The notes below the pieces were generated by a model that worked only from the letters and a program-made list of their open reading frames with translations, made no database searches and was not told the origin of the DNA. Shown here one piece after another: positions 57,001 through 64,000 of a stretch of 64,000 nt of DNA. Position 1 is the first letter of the stretch, and each line of letters opens with the position of its first letter. Source of the DNA: Streptomyces sp. NRRL S-244 (GTDB lineage Bacteria > Actinomycetota > Actinomycetes > Streptomycetales > Streptomycetaceae); assembly GCF_000717915.1 (NCBI RefSeq), contig NZ_JOCX01000006.1, positions 1-64,000 of the forward strand, in the 5' to 3' direction. The position numbers and the translations under genes are program-made.

Positions 57001-58482
57001 ATGTACACCGACACCGACCGCTGCGTGAGGGCCGTGCAGTCGAAGGACGCCCGCTTCGACGGATGGTTCTTCACCGCCGTGCGGACCACCGGCATCTACT
57101 GCCGGCCCAGCTGCCCCGCGGTGCCGCCCAAGGTCGAGAACATGACCTTCCTGCCCAGCGCCGCCGCCTGCCAGCAGGCCGGGTTCCGGGCCTGCAAGCG
57201 GTGCCGCCCCGACACCTCCCCCGGCTCCCCCGAGTGGAACGCCCGCGCCGACGCCGTCGCCCGGGCCATGCGGCTCATCCAGGACGGCGTCGTGGACCGC
57301 GAGGGCGTGCCCGGGCTGGCCGTGCGGCTGGGGTACTCCACGCGCCAGGTGGAGCGGCAGCTGAACGCCGAGCTCGGCGCCGGGCCCCTGGCCCTCGCCC
57401 GGGCCCAGCGCGCCCAGACCGCCCGGCTGCTGATCGAGACCTCCGAGCTGCCGATGGGCGACATCGCCTTCGCCGCCGGGTTCTCCTCCATCCGGACCTT
57501 CAACGAGACCGTCCGCGAGGTCTTCGCCCTCGCCCCCGGCGAGCTGCGCCTGCGGGCCGAGAAGGCGAACCGGCACGTCCCCAAGGTGCCCGGGACGATC
57601 AGCCTGCGCCTGCCGTACCGGGCCCCGCTCAACCCCGACAACCTCTTCGGCCACCTCGCCGCGACCGCCGTCCCCGGCGTCGAGGAGTGGCGGGCCGGCG
57701 CCTACCGCCGGACGCTGCGGCTCCCGTACGGCACCGGGGTCGTCGCGCTCAGCCCGCGGCCCGACCACATCGGCTGCCAGCTGGCCCTCACCGACCTGCG
57801 CGACCTCACCATCGCCATCAGCCGCTGCCGCTGGATGCTCGACCTCGACGCCGACCCCGAGGCGGTCGACGAGCAGCTGCGCGCCGACCCGCTGCTGGCC
57901 CCGCTCGTGGACAAGGCCCCGGGGCGCCGGGTGCCGCGTACGGTCGACGCGGCGGAGTTCGCCGTACGGGCCGTGCTCGGCCAGCAGGTGTCCACGGCCG
58001 CGGCCCGTACGCACGCGGCCCGGCTGGTCGCCTCGTACGGGGAGCCGGTGGCCGATCCCGATCCCGAGGGCGGGCTGACCCACCTGTTCCCCTCGCCCCA
58101 GGCGCTGGCCGCCCTGGACCCCGGGTCACTGGCCCTCCCGGCGAGCCGGCGCACCACCCTCACCACCCTCGTCGGCGCACTGGCCGACGGCTCGCTCCCG
58201 CTCGGCATCGACAGCGACTGGGAGGCGGCCCGGGCGCGGCTGAACGCGCTGCCCGGGTTCGGCCCGTGGACCACCGAGGTGATCGCGATGCGGGCGCTGG
58301 GCGATCCCGACGCCTTCCTGCCGTCCGACCTCGGGGTCCGGCGGGCCGCGAAGGAGCTCGGGCTGCCGTCCACGCCCGCGGCGCTCACCGCCCGGGCGGC
58401 CGGCTGGCGGCCCTGGCGCGCGTACGCCGTGCAGTACCTGTGGGCCACCGATGCCCACCCCATCAACCACCTGCCCGTCTGA
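57001..58482 (+). CDS. alkA: Ada-AraC-AlkA fusion: methylphosphotriester sensor and 3-methyladenine DNA glycosylase
   Basis: 493-aa three-part alkylation-response protein. Residues ~1-75 are the Ada-type zinc domain that takes methyl from DNA phosphotriesters: RTTGIYCRPSCPAV and FRACKRCRPD supply the four cysteines. Residues ~80-185 are an AraC HTH (VPGLAVRLGYSTRQVERQL, IAFAAGFSSIRTFNE). The rest is AlkA: an N-terminal beta domain, then the HhH-GPD motif LPGFGPWTTEVIAMRALGD with catalytic Asp in AFLPSDLGV. It can thus sense damage, activate transcription and excise alkylated bases. The ogt gene follows 15 bp later in the same direction, giving direct repair of O6-methylguanine. ATG at 57001 follows TGGAG. 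Confidence 0.93.
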   Translation: MYTDTDRCVRAVQSKDARFDGWFFTAVRTTGIYCRPSCPAVPPKVENMTFLPSAAACQQAGFRACKRCRPDTSPGSPEWNARADAVARAMRLIQDGVVDREGVPGLAVRLGYSTRQVERQLNAELGAGPLALARAQRAQTARLLIETSELPMGDIAFAAGFSSIRTFNETVREVFALAPGELRLRAEKANRHVPKVPGTISLRLPYRAPLNPDNLFGHLAATAVPGVEEWRAGAYRRTLRLPYGTGVVALSPRPDHIGCQLALTDLRDLTIAISRCRWMLDLDADPEAVDEQLRADPLLAPLVDKAPGRRVPRTVDAAEFAVRAVLGQQVSTAAARTHAARLVASYGEPVADPDPEGGLTHLFPSPQALAALDPGSLALPASRRTTLTTLVGALADGSLPLGIDSDWEAARARLNALPGFGPWTTEVIAMRALGDPDAFLPSDLGVRRAAKELGLPSTPAALTARAAGWRPWRAYAVQYLWATDAHPINHLPV

Positions 58483-58497
58483 GGAGTGCGTTCCGTC

Positions 58498-58995
58498 ATG
58501 AGCAGCAAGCAGCACACCGTCGTCGAGAGCCCGTACGGCCCGCTCACCCTGGTCGCCTCGGACGGCGTCCTCGGCGGCCTGTACATGGCCGGGCAGCGGC
58601 ACCGGCCGGCCGAGGAGTCCTTCGGGGAGCGGGTCGCCGCGACCGAGGAGCCCTTCCCCGAGGTCGTGCGGCAGCTGGCCGCGTACTTCGCGGGGGAGCT
58701 CACCGAGTTCGACGTGCCCGTCCGGCTGGAGGGCACCGCGTTCCAGCGCAGCGTGTGGGACCAGCTGGTACGGATCCCGTACGGCGAGACCTGGTCGTAC
58801 GGGGAGCTCGCGGCCAGGCTCGGCAAGCCGAACGCCTCGCGCGCGGTGGGCCTGGCCAACGGGAAGAACCCGGTCAGCATCATCGTTCCGTGCCACCGGG
58901 TGATCGGTGCCTCGGGGAGCATGACCGGCTACGGCGGCGGCGTCGAGCGCAAGGTGCGGCTGCTGGCCTTCGAGGCCGGCGCGCCGACGCTGTAG
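58498..58995 (+). CDS. ogt: Methylated-DNA-[protein]-cysteine S-methyltransferase
   Basis: 165-aa suicide repair protein removing methyl from O6-methylguanine and O4-methylthymine. The active-site motif IIVPCHRVIGASGS contains the acceptor Cys, preceded by the helix-turn-helix GETWSYGELAARLGKPNASRAVG with the Arg finger. The N-terminal domain is short but complete. GAGGAG lies 11 bases before the ATG at 58498. It is in one operon with the Ada-AlkA fusion gene. Convergent with the next gene, 15 bp away. Confidence 0.94.
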   Translation: MSSKQHTVVESPYGPLTLVASDGVLGGLYMAGQRHRPAEESFGERVAATEEPFPEVVRQLAAYFAGELTEFDVPVRLEGTAFQRSVWDQLVRIPYGETWSYGELAARLGKPNASRAVGLANGKNPVSIIVPCHRVIGASGSMTGYGGGVERKVRLLAFEAGAPTL

Positions 58996-59010
58996 GGACG
59001 GCGCGGTAGG

Positions 59011-59439
59011 TCAGACCAGTGCGAGGGGGACGAGCAGGGCGAACCCGGCGCCGGCCTCCACCGCGTAGGCGTACAGGGAGGGGTGCTGGACGGGGGCGGC
59101 CAGCAGGACCACGCTCTGCTGGGCGGTGGCCGCCGCCACCCAGTCGGCGTCGGCGCCGAGGTTGCCCTGGTACCAGCCCTCGCAGGCGCCGGGGCCGGTG
59201 ACGGCGAGGAGGTCGTCCTCACGGCGGTAGAACGCCTGCCAGCCGGCGGCCGGGGCGGACCAGCCCTCGAAGTCGGTGAACGAGGCCCAGCCGCCCTCGC
59301 GTATCGCGGTGTCGAACAGCCACACCGGCGTCCCCTCGGCGGTGACCTCGCCGCCCTCCTGCTGCTCGGTGGTGAAGTGGACCATGGGCAGGGCGTCGGG
59401 CCCGTCGGCGGTGCTGGGCCAGGCGTACATCGTGATCAT
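59011..59439 (-). CDS. Hypothetical protein
   Basis: 142-aa protein I do not recognise. It begins MITMYAWPSTADGPDALPMVHFTT, has a hydrophilic, Trp/Gly-rich middle (GGWASFTDFEGWSAPAAGWQAFYRREDDLL) and ends in alternating hydrophobic strands (QSVVLLAAPVQHPSLYAYAVEAGAGFALLVPLALV). No signal peptide, helix-turn-helix or catalytic motif is visible. Start is uncertain: ATG at 59439 or 59430 suit the sequence, while GTG at 59478 would overlap the Nudix stop but lacks a Shine-Dalgarno. It is downstream of the Nudix gene in the same direction and may be co-transcribed. Confidence 0.6.
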   Translation of the reverse strand: MITMYAWPSTADGPDALPMVHFTTEQQEGGEVTAEGTPVWLFDTAIREGGWASFTDFEGWSAPAAGWQAFYRREDDLLAVTGPGACEGWYQGNLGADADWVAAATAQQSVVLLAAPVQHPSLYAYAVEAGAGFALLVPLALV

Positions 59440-59474
59440 CAGATGATTCTGTCCTGCTCGAAGTAAGCCCGGTG

Positions 59475-59975
59475 TCACGAGGAGACCGGGCGGCTGCCGT
59501 TCTCCAGCTCCGCGGTGCCCTCGCCGGACTCCAGGACCCGGTAGGCCTCTTGGGTGCGGCGGCCGAGCGATCCGGGGAGGTACGCGGTGAGTTCGGCGGG
59601 CTCGACCAGCCGCCAGGACAGCAGTTCCGCCTCCTGGAGCTCGATGGAGGCGAGCTGCGCCGCGTCGAGCACGCCGCCGTCGTAGAGGTACGCGACCAGC
59701 GGCGGACGGCCCTCGCCGAGCGTCCAGTCGACGGCGAGCAGCCGGCCGAGCGGCAGGTCCAGGCCGATCTCCTCGGCGCTCTCGCGGCGGGCGGCCGCCC
59801 GCGGGGACTCGCCGAGGTCCGATTCGACGGTGCCGCCCGGCAGGGCCCAGCCCTCACGGTAGTTGGGCTCGACGAGCAGCACCCGCCCGTCGGCGTCCCG
59901 GTAGAGCGCGGCGGCCCCGGCCAGCACCCGGGGCAGGCTCGCGATGTACGTGGCGTAGTCATCGGTGGTGGTCAC
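59475..59975 (-). CDS. Nudix hydrolase
   Basis: 166-aa Nudix enzyme that hydrolyses nucleoside diphosphate-X compounds. The box is GGTVESDLGESPRAAARRESAEEIG, with the RExxEExG core intact. Relative to the consensus GX5EX7REUXEEXGU it has two extra residues between the first Gly and Glu. The N-terminus VTTTDDYATYIASLPRVLAGAAALYRDADGRVLLVEPNYREGWALPGG is a typical beta-strand entry. The GTG at 59975 is seven bases from a TAGGGT box, so a leaderless transcript is likely. Substrate unknown. Confidence 0.87.
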   Translation of the reverse strand: MTTTDDYATYIASLPRVLAGAAALYRDADGRVLLVEPNYREGWALPGGTVESDLGESPRAAARRESAEEIGLDLPLGRLLAVDWTLGEGRPPLVAYLYDGGVLDAAQLASIELQEAELLSWRLVEPAELTAYLPGSLGRRTQEAYRVLESGEGTAELENGSRPVSS

Positions 59976-59982
59976 GCCGCCA

Positions 59983-59988
59983 ACCCTA
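59983..59988 (-). promoter_or_regulatory. Candidate -10 box of the Nudix gene (leaderless)
   Basis: TAGGGT on the minus strand, seven bases before the GTG at 59975. Confidence 0.45.
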
Positions 59989-60007
59989 CCCAGCCGCCCC
60001 ACCGCGC

Positions 60008-61711
60008 TCACGCCTCCGGGGGGTCCGGCGGGGGTGGGGGCTCGCGGTCTCGGCGGGTGGGGTCGGCCAGGCGGCGCAGGCGCGGGTGGCGGGTCGGGCC
60101 CGCTTCGGTGAGGGCGTCGCCGACCATCGCCGTGACCGCGTCGCGCAACCCGTGCAGGGCGTGGTGGCGCGCAGGGCCGGCGCCGGGGTCCTCGCGGAGC
60201 TCCTTCACCAGGGCCCAGCAGAGCAGCAGCATGACGATCACGAAGGGCAGCGCGACCAGGATGGTTGCGGTCTGGAGGGATTTGAGGCCGCCCGCGACCA
60301 GGAGTACGGCCGCCACCGCCGCCATCAGCACGCCCCAGGTGACGACGAGCCAGGTGGGCGGGTTCAGCGAGCCGCGGCTGGTGAGGGAGCCCATCACCAG
60401 GGAGGCCGAGTCGGCGCTGGTGACGAAGTACGTCATGACCAGGGCCATGGCCACGTACGAGGTGACGGTGCCCAGCGGGAGCGCGTCCAGCATGGCGAAG
60501 AGGGAGGCCTCGGCCCCGTCCTTGACCTTGGCGGCGAGGTCGGCGGCGCCGGTGGAGTCGAGGCGGATCGCGGTGCCGCCCATCACGCAGAACCAGACCA
60601 CCGTGGCGCCGCTGGGCACGAGCAGGACGCCGATCAGGAACTCGCGGATGGTGCGGCCGTGCGAGATGCGGGCGATGAAGGTGCCGACGAACGGCGCCCA
60701 GGACAGCCACCACGCCCAGTAGAAGATCGTCCACGCGCCGAGCCAGGAGCTGTCGGTGAAGGCGCCGGTACTGGTGGCCATGGGCAGCAGCTCGTGCAGG
60801 TAGCTGCCGACGCTGGCGGGGATCACGTCGAGGATGTAGACGGTCGGGCCGAGGAGGAAGACGAAGACCACCAGGGCGGCGGCGAGCACGATGTTGATCG
60901 TGCTCAGCCATTTCACGCCCTTGTGCAGGCCGGAGAAGGCGGAGAGCACGAAGGCCGCGGAGAGCGAGGCGATGATGATCAGCTCGACGCCGGTGGAGTC
61001 CTGGATCCCGGCCGTGATGTGCAGTCCTTCGGCCACTTGGAGCGCTCCGAGGCCGAGGCTGGTCGCCGTGCCGAAGACGGTGGCGAAGACGGCGAGCAGG
61101 TCGATGGCCTTGCCGGGCCGGCCACCCGCGCGCTCCTCCCCCATCAGCGGGACGAAGGCGGAGCTGAGCCGGTTGCCGCGGCGCTTGCGGAAGGTGGCGT
61201 AGGCGAGGGCGAGGCCCGCGATGCCGTAGATCGCCCAGGGGGTGAGCGTCCAGTGGAAGAAGGAGTAGTCGAGGGCCGCGCGGGCGGCGTCGCCCGAGCC
61301 CGGGGCGGCCCCGGAGGCGGGCGGCGGGTGCAGGTAGTGGGTGAGCGGCTCGCCGACCCCGTAGAACATCAGGCCGATGCCCATGCCGGCGCTGAACATC
61401 ATCGCGATCCACGCGAGGTTGGTGAACTCGGGCTCGGAGTCGTCGGCGCCGAGCCGGATCCGTCCGAAGCGGCTGATGGCGAGGACGACGCACATGACGA
61501 GGAAGACGTCGGCGGCGATCACGAACAGCCAGGCGAAATTGGCCAGGACCCAGGCCAGCGCGGTGCTCGACGCCGTGTCGAAGGACTGCTTGCCGAGCGC
61601 CGCCCACGCGACGACGGCCAGCACGGCGATCACCCCGATGGTGACGACGGCACGGTCCGGTTCGGGGTCCGGGCCCTCCGGGCGTGCGTCTTCCAGTGAA
61701 TCCGCGCTCAT
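60008..61711 (-). CDS. BCCT family transporter (betaine/carnitine/choline)
   Basis: 567-aa membrane transporter of osmoprotectant betaines. About 12 helices; the signature region is FYWAWWLSWAPFVGTFIARISHGRTIREFLIGV, which contains the conserved Trp cage. Further blocks are MGIGLMFYGVGEPLTHYLHPP and HWTLTPWAIYGIAGLALAYATFRKRRG. The C-terminal ~65 residues are hydrophilic and Arg/Pro-rich (RHPRLRRLADPTRRDREPPPPP), a likely osmosensory tail. The ATG at 61711 is six bases from a TAGTGT -10 box, suggesting a leaderless transcript. Divergent from the glycerate kinase gene. Substrate specificity (glycine betaine, choline or ectoine) cannot be fixed. Confidence 0.9.
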   Translation of the reverse strand: MSADSLEDARPEGPDPEPDRAVVTIGVIAVLAVVAWAALGKQSFDTASSTALAWVLANFAWLFVIAADVFLVMCVVLAISRFGRIRLGADDSEPEFTNLAWIAMMFSAGMGIGLMFYGVGEPLTHYLHPPPASGAAPGSGDAARAALDYSFFHWTLTPWAIYGIAGLALAYATFRKRRGNRLSSAFVPLMGEERAGGRPGKAIDLLAVFATVFGTATSLGLGALQVAEGLHITAGIQDSTGVELIIIASLSAAFVLSAFSGLHKGVKWLSTINIVLAAALVVFVFLLGPTVYILDVIPASVGSYLHELLPMATSTGAFTDSSWLGAWTIFYWAWWLSWAPFVGTFIARISHGRTIREFLIGVLLVPSGATVVWFCVMGGTAIRLDSTGAADLAAKVKDGAEASLFAMLDALPLGTVTSYVAMALVMTYFVTSADSASLVMGSLTSRGSLNPPTWLVVTWGVLMAAVAAVLLVAGGLKSLQTATILVALPFVIVMLLLCWALVKELREDPGAGPARHHALHGLRDAVTAMVGDALTEAGPTRHPRLRRLADPTRRDREPPPPPDPPEA

Positions 61712-61717
61712 GCGGCC

Positions 61718-61723
61718 ACACTA
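61718..61723 (-). promoter_or_regulatory. Candidate -10 box of the BCCT gene (leaderless)
   Basis: TAGTGT on the minus strand, six bases before the ATG at 61711. The AT-richer 61724-61850 also carries a possible promoter for the divergent glycerate kinase gene. Confidence 0.45.
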
Positions 61724-61854
61724 TGCAGGCGTATATCCCTATTTATGAGGATGGCGCGCCGCATGTGACCCAGGCCACCCATGGGCATAGGAGGATCCTC
61801 CGGATAGGCTCATGGAGGCGCGACTGCACTGTTCGATAGCAAGGGATTAGCAAG

Positions 61855-63003
61855 GTGACGGACGGAGCAGTAACTGAGACCGCGCGCGTGCTCATCGCCG
61901 CGGACAAATTCAAGGGCTCGCTCACGGCCGTTCAGGTCGCGGAGCGGGTGACGGCCGGCCTGCGCAGGGCCGTACCGGGCGTGGAGATCGAGACCCTTCC
62001 CGTCGCGGACGGCGGCGACGGTACGGTCGCGGCCGCCGTGGCGGCCGGGTTCGAGCGCCGGGAGGTACGGGTCACCGGACCGCTCGGCGAGCAGGTCACG
62101 GCCGCTTTCGCACTGCGCGGGGGCACCGCCGTGGTCGAGATGGCGGAGGCCTCCGGGCTCCAGCTGCTGCCGGCGGGTGTGTTCGCCCCGCTGACGGCGA
62201 CCACGTACGGCTCGGGCGAGCTGCTGAAGGCCGCGCTGGACGCGGGCGCGCGCTCGATCGTCTTCGGCGTGGGCGGCAGCGCCACCACCGACGGCGGTGC
62301 GGGGATGCTGGCCGCGCTGGGTGCGGTGTTCCTGGACGCGAACGGTGAACCGGTCGGTCCGGGCGGCGGCGGGCTCGCCGCGCTGGCCTCCGCCGACCTG
62401 TCCGGGGTCGACCCGCGCTTCGCGGAGGTCGACTTCGTCCTCGCCAGCGACGTGGACAACCCGCTGACGGGCCCGAAGGGCGCTCCCGCGGTCTACGGCC
62501 CGCAGAAGGGGGCGTCGCCCGAGGACGTGGCGGCGCTGGACGCGGCGCTGGCGCACTTCGCGGTGGTGCTGGAGAAGTCGATCGGCGAGAAGGCCGGCCG
62601 GCTGGCCGCCGCCCCGGGTGCGGGTGGCGCGGGCGGCATCGGGTACGGGGCGCTGCTGCTCGGCGCGTCGTTCCGGCCCGGGATCGAGCTGATGCTGGAG
62701 GTGCTGGGCTTCGCGCCGGCGCTGGAGCGGGCCACGCTGGTGATCACCGGTGAGGGCTCGCTGGACGAGCAGACCCTGCACGGCAAGGCCCCGGCCGGTG
62801 TGGCGGCCGCCGCGCGCGCGGCGGGCAAGCCGGTCGTGGCGGTCTGCGGCCGTCTGCTGCTGGGCCAGGAGGCCCTGGAGGCGGCCGGCATCCGCAAGGC
62901 GTACCCGCTGACGGACCTGGAGCCCGACCCGGCCAAGTCGATCCCGAACGCCGGTCCCCTGCTGGAGCGGGTCGCGCAGAACATCGCCGCCGACGTCCTC
63001 TGA
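61855..63003 (+). CDS. glxK: Glycerate kinase
   Basis: 382-aa glycerate 2-kinase type 1 family protein, phosphorylating D-glycerate in glyoxylate and glycerate assimilation. Typical blocks are RVLIAADKFKGSLTAVQVAERV, PVADGGDGTVAAAV, FGVGGSATTDGGAGMLAALG, DVDNPLTGPKGAPAVYGPQKGA, GAGGAGGIGYGALLL and TGEGSLDEQTLHGKAPAGVA. GTG start with AAGGGA upstream. It could take glyoxylate-derived glycerate into central metabolism, but it is not in the ethylmalonyl-CoA operon. A 15-bp perfect terminator hairpin follows. Confidence 0.93.
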   Translation: MTDGAVTETARVLIAADKFKGSLTAVQVAERVTAGLRRAVPGVEIETLPVADGGDGTVAAAVAAGFERREVRVTGPLGEQVTAAFALRGGTAVVEMAEASGLQLLPAGVFAPLTATTYGSGELLKAALDAGARSIVFGVGGSATTDGGAGMLAALGAVFLDANGEPVGPGGGGLAALASADLSGVDPRFAEVDFVLASDVDNPLTGPKGAPAVYGPQKGASPEDVAALDAALAHFAVVLEKSIGEKAGRLAAAPGAGGAGGIGYGALLLGASFRPGIELMLEVLGFAPALERATLVITGEGSLDEQTLHGKAPAGVAAAARAAGKPVVAVCGRLLLGQEALEAAGIRKAYPLTDLEPDPAKSIPNAGPLLERVAQNIAADVL

Positions 63004-63020
63004 CCTCCGGTCGGCCGTAC

Positions 63021-63064
63021 GAGGCCCGGCGCCCCGAGCGGGGGCGCCGGGCCTCGGCGTTTTC
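63021..63064 (+). terminator. Terminator between glycerate kinase and isochorismatase-like genes
   Basis: GAGGCCCGGCGCCCC pairs perfectly over 15 bp with GGGGCGCCGGGCCTC around a GAGCG loop, followed by a short T-run (63060-63063). It serves convergent genes. Confidence 0.85.
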
Positions 63065-63103
63065 GGCCCCACGGCTCCCGGCCCCCGGCGAGCGGCCGCG
63101 GTA

Positions 63104-63715
63104 CTACGCCGTGACCTGGGCCGGCGACCCGGAGGCGGCGAGCAGCTCAGCCGTGCCCACCACGCGGGCGAAGCCGCCGCCCTGGAGGTTGACGGCGGTG
63201 GCCGTGGCCAGCTCGTCGGCCGTCAGCCGGAGCCCTTCCGGGCCGGCGAGGTCGAAGGTGTGGGTGGCGTCGAGCGGGACGAGGACGTCGTAGCCGAGGT
63301 TGCCGGCCATCCGCGCGGTGGTCTCGACGCACATGTTGGTCTGGATCCCGGACACCACCAGCTGGCCGATGCCCTCGGCGGTGAGCCACGCGGCCAGGTC
63401 GGGGGTGCCGTAGAAGGAGGAGTTCACCGTCTTGGTGATCAGCAGGGACTCCTGCCCCGCCCGGTCCGCCACGAAGTCCTTGAAGGCGTGGCCGGGCCGG
63501 TCTGCGGCCAGGACCGAGCCTGCGGTCAGCGAGGCGTGCCGGACCAGGACCACCGGGCGGCCGGACTGCTGCCAGGCGTCCATCAGGGCGGCGATGTTGG
63601 CCTCGGCGGCCGGGTTGTTGCGCGGGCCCCAGTAGGAGGCGTCGTCGAAGCCCTTCTGTACGTCGATGACCAGCAGCGCAGCGTTCGGGGCGAGTTCGAT
63701 CTCGTTCTTCGTCAT
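63104..63715 (-). CDS. Isochorismatase-like cysteine hydrolase
   Basis: 203-aa cysteine hydrolase. The triad is visible: Asp in LLVIDVQKGFDD, Lys in LITKTVNSSFYGT, and Cys in VSGIQTNMCVETTARMAGNLGYDV. Family members hydrolyse nicotinamide, isochorismate, carbamoyl compounds or other amides. ATG at 63715. It is divergent from a GlxA-type AraC regulator gene; such pairs are common in actinobacteria and the regulator usually controls the hydrolase. Substrate unknown. Confidence 0.9.
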   Translation of the reverse strand: MTKNEIELAPNAALLVIDVQKGFDDASYWGPRNNPAAEANIAALMDAWQQSGRPVVLVRHASLTAGSVLAADRPGHAFKDFVADRAGQESLLITKTVNSSFYGTPDLAAWLTAEGIGQLVVSGIQTNMCVETTARMAGNLGYDVLVPLDATHTFDLAGPEGLRLTADELATATAVNLQGGGFARVVGTAELLAASGSPAQVTA

Positions 63716-63781
63716 GGGTTCATGGTCTTCGCCGGGACGGGCCCGCCGACAGCGGGAACCGCGACCCGAACCGATGGGATC

Positions 63782-63796
63782 CTGCCAGGATGGCAG
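63782..63796. promoter_or_regulatory. Perfect palindrome between divergent hydrolase and GlxA-type regulator genes
   Basis: CTGCCA-GGA-TGGCAG, 6-bp arms, ending one base before the regulator ATG at 63798. Placement suggests an autoregulatory operator. Confidence 0.45.
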
Positions 63797-63797
63797 C

Positions 63798-64000
63798 ATG
63801 CATCGTGTCGCCATCGTCGTCCAGCCCGGCATCCGCAGCTTCGACCTCGCCGTCATCACCGAGGTCTGGGGCCCCGACCGCAGCCGGCTGGGCGTCCCCC
63901 GCTTCGAGCTGCGCCGGTGCGCCGTCGACGCCGACCCCATCGCGCTGCCCGGCGGGCTCACCCTGGCCCCCGACCGGGGGCTCGACTGGCTCGCCGAGGC
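63798..64000 (+). CDS. GlxA-family (DJ-1/PfpI plus AraC) transcriptional regulator, 3'-partial
   Basis: The first 67 codons of a gene that runs off the right edge. It reads MHRVAIVVQPGIRSFDLAVITEVWG, the standard start of the DJ-1/PfpI-like N-terminal domain of GlxA-type AraC regulators, and continues with FELRRCAVDADPIALPGGLTLAPDRGLDWLAE. The AraC HTH would follow outside the window. Divergent from the isochorismatase-like gene, with a palindrome just before the ATG. I infer that it regulates that gene and itself. Confidence 0.8.
   Translation, partial: MHRVAIVVQPGIRSFDLAVITEVWGPDRSRLGVPRFELRRCAVDADPIALPGGLTLAPDRGLDWLAE

Overview
The window is a stretch of a high-GC actinobacterial chromosome, almost certainly Streptomyces or a close relative. 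The evidence is very strong G/C bias at third codon positions, frequent GTG and TTG starts, an HrdB-type principal sigma factor with a Lys/Ala-rich N-terminal extension, a crotonyl-CoA carboxylase/reductase (ccr)-meaA cluster, and many short actinobacterial families (SRPBCC, MmyB-type XRE, MAB_1171c, Rv2578c). I found no tRNA, rRNA, CRISPR array, insertion sequence or prophage. It reads as a chromosomal core/near-core region with several accessory genes.

Layout. 1-3.0 kb: end of a branched-chain amino-acid-type ABC transporter (two ATPases), an aldo/keto reductase and a small beta-trefoil protein. 3.0-7.8 kb: an HNH-domain protein, pterin carbinolamine dehydratase, a Tat-exported FAD amine-oxidase-fold protein and an MmyB-type regulator. 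7.9-12.4 kb: a compact four-gene module (regulator with an internally duplicated domain, HExxH ImmA-like protein, FAD monooxygenase-like protein, seven-helix MAB_1171c-type membrane protein); this is the best candidate for an undescribed system. 12.5-19.6 kb: an old-yellow-enzyme homologue, folD behind a recognisable ZTP riboswitch, a methyltransferase, an HrdB-type sigma factor, an SRPBCC protein and an amino-acid permease. 19.7-33.6 kb: mostly single genes (alkaline-phosphatase-fold membrane protein, resolvase-like protein, MBL hydrolases, DedA, a divergent TetR/hydrolase pair, an aminotransferase-fold protein lacking its PLP lysine, a mycothiol-dependent-isomerase-like protein, a methyltransferase, a DUF5107 protein, GNAT proteins). 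33.7-39.9 kb: a peptidase island (beta-lactamase-fold hydrolase, S9, M20, M55 D-aminopeptidase) and an SRPBCC gene. 40.0-45.4 kb: a radical SAM protein behind an SOS box, a secreted TAP-type peptidase, an acyltransferase, RidA and a HEAT protein.

45.8-55.2 kb is the ethylmalonyl-CoA pathway locus: a double 3-hydroxyacyl-CoA dehydrogenase, a TetR regulator, ccr, meaA, a CoA-ester lyase, a MaoC hydratase and an acyl-CoA dehydrogenase. Together these convert crotonyl-CoA (from acetyl-CoA) through ethylmalonyl-, methylsuccinyl-, mesaconyl- and methylmalyl-CoA to glyoxylate and propionyl-CoA, supplying C2 assimilation and polyketide extender units. It is followed by phosphatidylethanolamine synthesis (psd, pssA), DNA alkylation repair (an Ada/AraC/AlkA fusion and ogt), a Nudix hydrolase, a BCCT osmolyte transporter, glycerate kinase, and a divergent isochorismatase-like/GlxA-type regulator pair that runs off the right edge.

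A recurrent regulatory theme is a TANNNT -10 box placed 6-8 nt before the start codon without a Shine-Dalgarno sequence, suggesting leaderless transcripts for about ten genes. Many long antisense reading frames exist only because of the GC bias and were not annotated.
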